Assembly (NCBI GenBank): GCA_009779135.1
Contig: WREW01000001.1
Coordinates: 1 to 64,000, forward strand
DNA: 64,000 nucleotides
Reading direction: 5' to 3'
Source: Alphaproteobacteria bacterium
Lineage (GTDB): Bacteria > Pseudomonadota > Alphaproteobacteria > UBA9219
The position numbers and the translations under genes are program-made. Numbering within the stretch: the stretch's first letter is position 1; the number at the start of each line of letters is the position of its first letter. The notes under the pieces are model-generated. The model had not been told where the DNA came from and did not search any database. It saw nothing but the letters and a program-made list of their open reading frames with translations. Below are positions 8,492-16,867 of this stretch, one piece after another.

Positions 8492-10870
8492 CTACGTCTC
8501 TTTCCCGCCCAGCCCCTTATTGATTTTCTCGGCCATATTTTCGAGATAAGCCGACAAATCCTCAGGAAGCTTGAGTTTGCTGACATCCTCGCCTTCATCC
8601 TCAAGCTCCACTTGCGGCACGATGGCTGTGTCAATATCATGCGGCACATAGCCGCGCGGAATCTCAACATCGCCAAGCGAACTGCCCTCGGCGCTTTCTT
8701 GGGCTTTGGCCGCTTGAGCCGGAGGCTCAACAACAGCTTCTTCCGTAAACTCTTCATCCTGCCATGATGCTGTCACAGGGCGCGCGCTTTTGGGTTTTTC
8801 TGTTTTGACCTGATCTTGCTCTTCCTCCACATCAATTATTTTTTGCGGCGTTTCGCCGATAACTTGAGGAAGCCCGCCGACACTTATCATACCGGCCTGC
8901 GTCATATCCAGCCCCTCCTGCTGGCACGCCGCCATGGTGCGCGCGACAAAAGCAACCTCCTGCGGCGTTTTTGCCGCCGGTGCCGCAGAAAGCGCCCGCC
9001 AGTCGGGATCATTCAAGCGGGCCGCAACTTCCGTGATGGCCCGCTCACGCCGCAAAGTCAAAGGCGTTGTCGGCGGCACAGGCAAAAGCTTGTGAACGCG
9101 CAAAGCGCCGACCTTCTCCGCCACGGCATAAAACATGCGCGCGCGCGCAAGCCATTCGGAGAAATAAAGATGCACCTCGCCCTCGCGCTGGTTGCGCAGA
9201 TGGTCATAATCCGCGCGCACGCGAGGCGTGGCCAAAGAGGCCCCAAGATTGTCAACAAACGGATTGGTCAGGAACATGCCCGCCATTGACTCGGGCTTGG
9301 CGGCAAAGCTTGTGGATTCCATCACAAAGTTTGTCCCCGTATGATCCATAAAGAACTTTTTCGTATCGCCCGGATCTTCAAGCTTGCCGAAGATTTTAAG
9401 GTTACAGTTGGCCAGAATGGAATCCGCTTCCTGCTTGATGCGCTTTTGCATCGAAGGAAGATCTTGCGCGGCAAAAATCAAAGAAAAGCCCAAAGACCGC
9501 GCCTGCGCCGCCATCACAGCCATGCCGGGCGCGGTGTAATAACCGACCTCGTCAAACACGGCCATAAAGGAAGATTGTGAACGGGTCTGCTTGCTTCCAA
9601 TCGCGTTTTCCCAGCTTCCCTCAACCGTGTTGCCAAGCGTGGCGCCCATCATGCCTTTAAGGCTGGCCACAACAATCTTGCCGAGATTTGCCGCTTCATC
9701 GCCTGATTTTTCCAAAGCAGGAATAAGACAGACAAGAATGCGGCGGTTGAGCACAATATCCAAAACATCCACATCCGCAAGCTGCGCCTTGAAGATATAG
9801 CCATATTCATCCGCCAGCGATTGCAAGGAGCGCGTAAACTGCATGGACAGATAACCATGCTGCTGGCGCGCAACCTGAAGATCATACATGGGCTGGTCGG
9901 CTGTCGGCGGACGCTCATTGCCTTCATCATCAAACGCCGCGTCAATATAGCCCGGCAGCGTGCGCAAATAGCCCTCAAGCGCCTTGACGATACGCTCAGG
10001 CAAAGAAGGATCGCGCGAAAGGCGGATAATGGCGGGAAGCTCGATATAATCACGCAAAGTGCCGACATCCAGAAGGAGTCCTGTCTTGTCGCGCTTCCAT
10101 GTCAGCGCCGGCATTAAAGCGCCCATCAGCGCCACAGCGCGCTCTTTCCACATGGCGTTGTCGCCGCCGGCATCAGGCATCAAAGAAACGACCATATTGG
10201 TCAGATAAGATGCCGAACCATTGGAAAACGGGTTCATCGTATTGGACGCCGCGCCGCTGTCCGAGTTTGCCGTCATATAGTTCAAAACAAGAAGGTCATC
10301 ATCCCGCCCGAACCGCCGCGCAAGCGCAAAAAGCGACGCCCATAAATCCGTATCCGCCTTGCCGTCAATATAAACAAAGCCAGATCCCCAAGTCAGCGCA
10401 TTCACAACAAGAGATTTCAACCCTTCCGTTTTGCCCGAGCCTGTTGTGCCCAGAAAAAGAATATGGGTGCGCGCATCCGTGTTGGTCAGCCAAAGCTCCC
10501 GCCCGTGATCGGGGTGACCGGCTTCATCCACATTGCCGATATATAAAATACCGTCCGACTTTCCCGCGCCCGGACTGCCTGGTTTGGGATTATGCGGATC
10601 AGTCAAAGGCGCTGCGGCCCGAGGCATTTTAAACGGCAAAACAACCGGCGTTTTCAAAACCCATTTGGCATAAAGATAATAAAAAAGCATCACGATATCC
10701 GAGGCAACATGAACCTCCGGCATCGTGAACAACAACATGATCCAGATAAGCGAAACCGTTACCAGTGTCGTGGGGTCATTCCAATATTCGGCAATGCGAA
10801 CGGACGCAGGCCGGATATCACGCAAAATCTGGCTGCGGTAATTGACGGTGTGTTTGCTAAGAAGAACCAT
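8492..10870 (-). CDS. dotL: Type IVB secretion coupling ATPase DotL/IcmO-like
   Basis: 792 aa; N-terminal TM segments; Walker A ILFLGTTGSGKTEGLKSLVVNAL; Walker B SSFMAVFDEVGYYTAPGMAVMAAQARSLGFSLIFAAQDLPSMQ; adjacent to DotM- and DotO-like genes. Confidence 0.85.
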   Translation of the reverse strand: MVLLSKHTVNYRSQILRDIRPASVRIAEYWNDPTTLVTVSLIWIMLLFTMPEVHVASDIVMLFYYLYAKWVLKTPVVLPFKMPRAAAPLTDPHNPKPGSPGAGKSDGILYIGNVDEAGHPDHGRELWLTNTDARTHILFLGTTGSGKTEGLKSLVVNALTWGSGFVYIDGKADTDLWASLFALARRFGRDDDLLVLNYMTANSDSGAASNTMNPFSNGSASYLTNMVVSLMPDAGGDNAMWKERAVALMGALMPALTWKRDKTGLLLDVGTLRDYIELPAIIRLSRDPSLPERIVKALEGYLRTLPGYIDAAFDDEGNERPPTADQPMYDLQVARQQHGYLSMQFTRSLQSLADEYGYIFKAQLADVDVLDIVLNRRILVCLIPALEKSGDEAANLGKIVVASLKGMMGATLGNTVEGSWENAIGSKQTRSQSSFMAVFDEVGYYTAPGMAVMAAQARSLGFSLIFAAQDLPSMQKRIKQEADSILANCNLKIFGKLEDPGDTKKFFMDHTGTNFVMESTSFAAKPESMAGMFLTNPFVDNLGASLATPRVRADYDHLRNQREGEVHLYFSEWLARARMFYAVAEKVGALRVHKLLPVPPTTPLTLRRERAITEVAARLNDPDWRALSAAPAAKTPQEVAFVARTMAACQQEGLDMTQAGMISVGGLPQVIGETPQKIIDVEEEQDQVKTEKPKSARPVTASWQDEEFTEEAVVEPPAQAAKAQESAEGSSLGDVEIPRGYVPHDIDTAIVPQVELEDEGEDVSKLKLPEDLSAYLENMAEKINKGLGGKET

Positions 10871-10890
10871 ACGCCGCTATCCCTCTGCCG

Positions 10891-11403
10891 TCACGGTCTT
10901 GACGGCGCCAAAAAATCATCCGCAGACACCGGCTGCCCCGTCGGAAGCCCAAGCGCCCGCTGAACCGTTGCTTTTGCGGGCTTCACAGACTCGTTTTTGC
11001 TCCCGATCATCACCGCGCCCGTAAAGACAAAAAACACCAGCAAACCGCTTAACAAAAGCAACAAAAAAGAAGACAGGGCGCGATGGATTCTTCTGCCCCA
11101 CCGCTTGCCGCTTGTCGAACCCCTCAGCAACGCCCTTTGTATGGCGCGCAAAGCCTCTTCAGCTTCAAACTTTTCATCAAAATAAGCGCGGGCGACAAAA
11201 TGGTTTTTTTCATCCGCATAGCCAAGGGCCCATCCCTCGCCTTGCGGCGCAAGCATCAAAGTCAGATGCTGAACTTCACCCAGATTGACAAACCAGCTTT
11301 GTGCCATTTTGGGGCCGCGCGTCATCACAAGGAGACCGGCATGGCGCCCCCAACAACGGACTTTTGCTTTAAAAGAGACTGTTTTCTCCGTGTGCGTCAG
11401 CAT
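10891..11403 (-). CDS. Unknown membrane protein encoded between dotM and dotL
   Basis: 170 aa; soluble N-terminal part, then SSFLLLLLSGLLVFFVFTGAVMIGS transmembrane helix; no family recognised; co-directional and tightly spaced with dotM and dotL. Confidence 0.75.
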   Translation of the reverse strand: MLTHTEKTVSFKAKVRCWGRHAGLLVMTRGPKMAQSWFVNLGEVQHLTLMLAPQGEGWALGYADEKNHFVARAYFDEKFEAEEALRAIQRALLRGSTSGKRWGRRIHRALSSFLLLLLSGLLVFFVFTGAVMIGSKNESVKPAKATVQRALGLPTGQPVSADDFLAPSRP

Positions 11404-11427
11404 GTTGTCTTCTCCCTTCTCCTCATT

Positions 11428-12663
11428 TTACGTCCGCTTGGCACCTTGGCGCGGCGGCACGACAACCGGTTCATCGCCGCTCATATACACATTAAGCGTG
11501 ATAATGGCTGTATCAAGTCGCGGCGTCGGCAAGGCTTTTTCAGCAGCCGTCTCAGCCATAAAATGCGCCACGGCACCCGCCCCTTCCGTATGAAAAGAGC
11601 GGCGACCGAGATTGTTCAAAGAATACCAAAGTTCACGATCCACGCCGCGCAGCCATAAAAACTGCGCCGAAGCCAGAACGCCGCCCATAAACCGCGCCCA
11701 TTTAAGAAGCCCTAAAAGTGCCGTGGTGCGATAAGCATGGCGTGCCACAACCTCAAGCGCCTTGCCGCCCACTTCGGGATCTTTCAGAATCGCGCGCGCT
11801 TTGGATACAATCTCAGCCGAAGGCTTAAACCCCGTTTTGTCCGTCCAGAATGTGGAGATCTGGCCTAAAAACTCATCACTTTCATCACGTTTCTGCACGC
11901 CTTTAAGAGCAAAAGCCGCTGCCAGCAACTGCATGTGAACAGGCAACCCCGCAAACCCGTTCCAGCGCGGGCCAAGCTGCGCAAGAAAGGCCCGCCGCGC
12001 CGCTTCGCGGTCAGGCACGCCATTCACAACCGCGATGCGATGATAGGACAGCCATTCTTCCGGCGCAAACGCCTCAGCAAAAAGAGGCGTCTTCTCCGGC
12101 ATGGGCGACCCAAGAATGCGCGCGCTGGCTTTGGCCGGATTAAAGTTCGCAACCGGCGAAATGACCGGCCATATTTTGGCCTGCGCGCGGATAAAGGTCT
12201 CAAGATTAAAGCGCGTTTTAAACAAATTGCGTGGCGACATGAATGTGCCATAGACCGCAACAAGCAAACAAACAGGCGCAATAAGCCAGCGCGTATATTG
12301 TCCGATATAAAGACTAATAACCTTCATACTGGAGCCCGTTATATTGTAAAAATCGTAAGCCATGCCCTGCCGCGCAAATACCACAAAACTTTCCGTGCCA
12401 AAGCACCGATAAGCCGCCTGCGCCACTTCCTCGCTGACCCTGTTCTCATTTCCTATCTGGGCGATGTAAAGCCAATGCGCGCAGTCTTTGGCGCGCGTGT
12501 CAACGGGCGCCAGCATCCAAAGCTCAATCAAACGCAGCCAGCGCAAGGCTTCAAGGATTTCGACATTCCAATAATGCCAGATTGCCCATCCTATCCCGAA
12601 CAGGAATGCCAGCATGATGAAAAAAAGGGCTGAAGCATCTTCTTGTTGAGGGCTGTTCGCCAT
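11428..12663 (-). CDS. dotM: Type IVB secretion protein DotM/IcmP-like
   Basis: MANSPQQEDASALFFIMLAFLFGIGWAIWHYWNVEILEALRWLRLIELWML; multiple TMs followed by cytosolic domain; directly upstream of dotL (icmP-icmO adjacency). Start at internal Met (12663). Confidence 0.78.
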   Translation of the reverse strand: MANSPQQEDASALFFIMLAFLFGIGWAIWHYWNVEILEALRWLRLIELWMLAPVDTRAKDCAHWLYIAQIGNENRVSEEVAQAAYRCFGTESFVVFARQGMAYDFYNITGSSMKVISLYIGQYTRWLIAPVCLLVAVYGTFMSPRNLFKTRFNLETFIRAQAKIWPVISPVANFNPAKASARILGSPMPEKTPLFAEAFAPEEWLSYHRIAVVNGVPDREAARRAFLAQLGPRWNGFAGLPVHMQLLAAAFALKGVQKRDESDEFLGQISTFWTDKTGFKPSAEIVSKARAILKDPEVGGKALEVVARHAYRTTALLGLLKWARFMGGVLASAQFLWLRGVDRELWYSLNNLGRRSFHTEGAGAVAHFMAETAAEKALPTPRLDTAIITLNVYMSGDEPVVVPPRQGAKRT

Positions 12664-12830
12664 AGATCTATATCCTGCCGTTGCAAGCCTCATAGCAGAG
12701 CCTACCCAAGCCTTGCCATGAAAAGCCTTCAAAAAAGGTTAAAAGAGAATGCCCCCGCCAAATACTTGCAGCAATCTTTTTATCACAAAAGACCCTTGGA
12801 AAAAAGCGCCGGATTAACCATGAAAAGCCC

Positions 12831-15815
12831 TTATTTTTCCGAAAAATAGAGTCTATGGGCATTATTGACCAGCTCCTGCGCCAATTCCTTGATAATAAAG
12901 CTTGTGGAGGCGGTTTCAATTTCCCCCTTCGCGGTACGGTCCGAAATGCGGCTTTTGATTTCATTCCGCACCGAGCCGGTCGGGTAAAACTGGGCCAAAA
13001 TCCGTCTGGCCATAGGCGCACCCAAAGCCTCATAAAGGCGTGAGCGTAGAGCCACATCCTCCCCCGAGGTGGAAAGCGCCCAAAGCTCAACAGGCCCTAA
13101 AGTGTTGACCAGCCACTGCTCATAGCGGCCTTCCGTTGTGTTGAACACCAGCAAAAACGGCGCGCCATAACTGCGAGGCCCCATCAACTGATACCGCATC
13201 GCCCATTGCGCCTTTTCGGAAAGGCTGAACAGTTCCGCCGTGGTCGTGATCGCGCGGTCTGAAGCCGCCGAGCCGCAAATCCAGATGCCTGTGGCCAGAT
13301 CGATCATGTCGTTGCTGAAATCCTCCAAAAGCTGCGAAGCAAGAACAATCTCCACTTTCCATTTACGGCCTTCGCGCACGTCACGCATGACCTGCGCGCG
13401 CACGCCCGGGGTTTTGCTGGTGCGGTGAAACTCATCATAACAAAGTTTTTTGGGGCTTTCTTGCATATCACGCAAACGATTCTCGTGATAGGGGCGGTAT
13501 TTTTCAGGCATCATGCGCAAAGAGTCCTGCCCAAGCCACCACGCGCGAACCAGCACATGGCGCGCAAGCATATACATCACCGCCGTCTGGCGATCCGCGC
13601 TGTCATCGCCTTGGGGCGCAACATCCTGCAAATCAACCGCCGCGATGCGTGTCGCGCCAAGGTCAAAACGTGTGATTGAGGCCAAAATAGGAAACTCCCG
13701 CACAGCCGAGGCGATCATACGGTCAAAGGCGTGAATGATGGACTCGGCTGAAGTGCCGATAGAGGTTTCCTCCAAAAGCGCGCGAATCTGCGGACGACGC
13801 GCCGCCGTGACGGCATCCGCCAAAGTCGGCACAGCATGGCGCTGGGCAAGGGTGCAGGCATGAAAATCCCCGATTTCATACAAAGCATCCACAACATCCC
13901 ACCAGTAAGGATCGACAGGAAGATGAACATTATATTGTTTGAGAACCTCATCCACCTCAAGCTCGACATTGATGAGGTAGGGCCGAGGCTCGGCATTGGC
14001 GCCGGCATCATCGCGCCAGCGATACATCTCATCCACGCAAAGCCCTACCAGCTGCGCCATGCCGTCATAAGGCATTTTTTGTCCGGGCGAGGTACAAATC
14101 AGCGTTAAAAGCTCAATCAGATAGGCGCGCTCTTCAGGCAGCGGGAAGCGGCATCCGAGCTGTGTATCAAAAGGATTGATGGCATATTCAGGCGTCATTT
14201 TAAGCTTGAAATGCGTGACCTCATGCCGCCTGTTGACCGGAAGGGCGTCCTTAATCAGAGAAATCAACCCCGACGAAGAGGGGCCGATATCCAAAATCGC
14301 TATATAAGGCAGGCCGCCACGTCCTGTTGACAACACAGTGCCAAGGTTCAGGGTATTAAGCAAAACGGACTTACCCATGCCCGGCTGCGCAAAAATCAAA
14401 TCAAACCAAGATGTCGTCAAGCCGCTCCCCGGCTGATAGGGCCAGACGCGCCCATCCGGCGTACGAAAAGTAACAGAGCCTTCACGGAAGGGCGAAGATC
14501 CTCTCTGCCACGGCAAAAGCTTGATAACCTCCCTAAGCGGCGCCACCGCCGCCGGCGCAGTCGAAGCACAAGCAATGCCCAGCGCCGAGGAAAGCACCAT
14601 CTCAAGCGGATCACCTCCCGCTGAAGAAGCCTGACAATAGCCCCAAGCCTCCAAAGCTTGCGTCAAAGTCGCCAAACGCGATTCCACAAGCTTGCGTTCA
14701 CGAACAGGCGCGGAGGTGGCAAGTGAAACGCGCAGCCGCACAACAGGCTCGCTCTGCGCCATCTGTTGCAGAACCTTGAACGACTCACGAATATCGCGGT
14801 TAATCGCGTTCGTCCATGCCAGAATACCGGCGGCAAAAGCCTGAAATGATGTGCTCTGCGCCCCGCCGCTTTCAATCAAAAAAGAAATACGGAACGGTAT
14901 CTTCGCGTCACTAATAAGACGCTCAAGAAGCAGGTCAAATGACGAAGGCTCCGCCGGCCCCAAAGTCATATCAAGGCCAGCCCAGAGCAGCTCGCCGATC
15001 TGCACAACCGTGGGCGAAAGCACGGCGGCATCGCTTATGCAAAGCTGGCGGCGCAAAGATGGCCAGAGAATATCCGAAAGATCATCTTTATCCTGCGGCG
15101 CGCGTGGCCGCAAAGGATCCCCCGGTACACAGGCGCGCCAAGTTTCATTGGACTGCACCGGATACATGCTGCGCCGGCAGGCGTTAAGCGACTCATGCAC
15201 ATCTAAAAGAGACACCCTCATCTGGAGTTCCCCAAGTGACGCAAGCATGGCCGTGACATAGCTTTTATGCTTTATGCGCAAAGGATCGAACACAGAGGTA
15301 GGATTTTGTGAATCCGTGGCGCGCGGCCATTTTTGACTTTTCTGCGAACGCGCAGCTTCCTTCAGATCGCTCTTGGTCACCGCGCCCGGGCGCGTCCAAA
15401 GCACAAAATAGATTTCTTCATGCGCCAGCCAATTAAGATAATGCTTCTGCCGGTTCGACAAAAGATCATCAAGATCAAGATCCATGGCTTCGGCGGCGCT
15501 TGCGGTATTGCGCATGGCACGTTGCAGATCAAGCGCAGCCATCCCAGGATCGCGCATGAAATAAACCTGCAAGGCATAGCCCGGCCGGTCAAACCGCGCG
15601 CCGAGTTTAGTGGTAGCCATATCAACAAGCTGGACATAGTCCCGAGGGCCGATAATAAGCCTGTTGCCATGCACCTGAACAAAAGAAATCAAAGAGCCGT
15701 CACGCGCAACAAGCGTGTAATTATCATCCGCCGTTTCAAGCTGAACAAAAGATTCGATAGGCTGCTTGCCGAGCATCAGGATTGAAGCCAGAACACTATC
15801 GATAATATTGAGCAT
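12831..15815 (-). CDS. dotO: Type IVB secretion ATPase DotO/IcmB-like
   Basis: MLNIIDSVLASILMLGKQPIESFVQLETADDNYTLVARDGSLISFVQVHG; Walker A DLIFAQPGMGKSVLLNTLNLGTV; VirB4/TraU-type ATPase of about 1000 aa. Start at internal Met. Confidence 0.83.
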   Translation of the reverse strand: MLNIIDSVLASILMLGKQPIESFVQLETADDNYTLVARDGSLISFVQVHGNRLIIGPRDYVQLVDMATTKLGARFDRPGYALQVYFMRDPGMAALDLQRAMRNTASAAEAMDLDLDDLLSNRQKHYLNWLAHEEIYFVLWTRPGAVTKSDLKEAARSQKSQKWPRATDSQNPTSVFDPLRIKHKSYVTAMLASLGELQMRVSLLDVHESLNACRRSMYPVQSNETWRACVPGDPLRPRAPQDKDDLSDILWPSLRRQLCISDAAVLSPTVVQIGELLWAGLDMTLGPAEPSSFDLLLERLISDAKIPFRISFLIESGGAQSTSFQAFAAGILAWTNAINRDIRESFKVLQQMAQSEPVVRLRVSLATSAPVRERKLVESRLATLTQALEAWGYCQASSAGGDPLEMVLSSALGIACASTAPAAVAPLREVIKLLPWQRGSSPFREGSVTFRTPDGRVWPYQPGSGLTTSWFDLIFAQPGMGKSVLLNTLNLGTVLSTGRGGLPYIAILDIGPSSSGLISLIKDALPVNRRHEVTHFKLKMTPEYAINPFDTQLGCRFPLPEERAYLIELLTLICTSPGQKMPYDGMAQLVGLCVDEMYRWRDDAGANAEPRPYLINVELEVDEVLKQYNVHLPVDPYWWDVVDALYEIGDFHACTLAQRHAVPTLADAVTAARRPQIRALLEETSIGTSAESIIHAFDRMIASAVREFPILASITRFDLGATRIAAVDLQDVAPQGDDSADRQTAVMYMLARHVLVRAWWLGQDSLRMMPEKYRPYHENRLRDMQESPKKLCYDEFHRTSKTPGVRAQVMRDVREGRKWKVEIVLASQLLEDFSNDMIDLATGIWICGSAASDRAITTTAELFSLSEKAQWAMRYQLMGPRSYGAPFLLVFNTTEGRYEQWLVNTLGPVELWALSTSGEDVALRSRLYEALGAPMARRILAQFYPTGSVRNEIKSRISDRTAKGEIETASTSFIIKELAQELVNNAHRLYFSEK

Positions 15816-15985
15816 AGGAAGATTCCTGACAAGCGGCTCAAAGGGTAGCGAAGAAAACAAAACTGCACCTTCAAGAAGGCGCAGGGCAAAGATAGCCTCA
15901 AAAGCCTCACAAACGCAAGCCTTGGAACCCCTCTTTTCGGGCAAGGTTGCCCTTTTTCATGCGTGGCCGTTACGAAGCAAAAACA

Positions 15986-16022
15986 AAAAGGCCGCAATGT
16001 CTGCACATTGCGGCCCTTTTGA
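15986..16022 (-). terminator. Rho-independent terminator, possibly bidirectional, downstream of pal
   Basis: aaaaaGGCCGCAATGTctgcACATTGCGGCCcttttt. Confidence 0.8.
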
Positions 16023-16043
16023 ACTTAAAAAGCTTGAAACGGC

Positions 16044-16556
16044 TTATTCAACAATCACCGAAACAGCGCGGCGATTTTGCGCCCAGGCAGCCTCATTGCT
16101 GCCGGGAACGGCCGGAACTTCCTTGCCGTAGCTTACGGTGCGCAGACGCCCGCCATCAACACCGGCTGCAACCAGATAGTTGCGCGCCGCTGTGGCACGG
16201 CGTTCACCTAAAGCAAGGTTGTATTCGCGTGTGCCGCGTTCGTCCGTGTGGCCTTCAACTGTGACATTGACGGACGGATATTTGTTAAGCCAAGCCGCCT
16301 GACGATCCAGCGTGGCGCGAGCTTCCGCTGAAAGGTCATAACGATCAAACCCAAAGAAAACGCGATCGCCGACATTAACAACCAGATCATCTTGGCTGCC
16401 GGGACGAGCTGTCCCCAAACGCTGCGCATCCATACCGGCTGCGCCATCATAAGCGGACGCGCCTGAGCTTCCTGCTGTACCCTGATCTTCGCTGGATGTA
16501 CCGCAAGCTGAAACCAAAACGAGCGCCGCCATAAGGCATAGATATTTTTTAAACAT
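16044..16556 (-). CDS. pal: Peptidoglycan-associated lipoprotein Pal (OmpA-like)
   Basis: MFKKYLCLMAALVLVSACG lipobox; VFFGFDRYDLSAEARATLDRQAAWLNKYPSVNVTVEGHTDERGTREYNLALGERRA. Longest ORF starts upstream at 16772. Confidence 0.93.
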   Translation of the reverse strand: MFKKYLCLMAALVLVSACGTSSEDQGTAGSSGASAYDGAAGMDAQRLGTARPGSQDDLVVNVGDRVFFGFDRYDLSAEARATLDRQAAWLNKYPSVNVTVEGHTDERGTREYNLALGERRATAARNYLVAAGVDGGRLRTVSYGKEVPAVPGSNEAAWAQNRRAVSVIVE

Positions 16557-16867
16557 GACTTCCCCCTCGTGTGAACCTTTGGCGGTTAAATCAACTTTCT
16601 GTTTGTCAGAAGGTTGCTCTTGGCCAAGTTGATGAACAAAACTTATCAGCCGCGTCCAACCTGAACGCGACAAACCCCTATTGTCCTGAAAACAAACCGC
16701 TTTTACCGCGAATCGATTCGCCTTCAAAAACAACTTCATTTTCAAACTAGCCATTCTATCTTGATGAATCAAGATGGCTTACCGCCCGCGCCCCACCTTT
16801 TTCAACGAACAGCTGGGCCGTGGCGCGGGCGCAACAGGTCTGAAAACACACATGAAAATGTCTTATT

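Noticed and set aside
11935-12633. 232-aa plus-strand ORF
   Set aside because: Antisense to dotM; K/R/P-rich translation typical of an antisense frame in a GC-rich gene.
16044-16556. The pal gene as a T4BSS DotK/IcmN-like component because it precedes dotO
   Set aside because: Sequence is classical Pal (lipobox, GHTDERGTREYNLALGERRA) and a strong terminator at 15986-16022 separates it from dotO.
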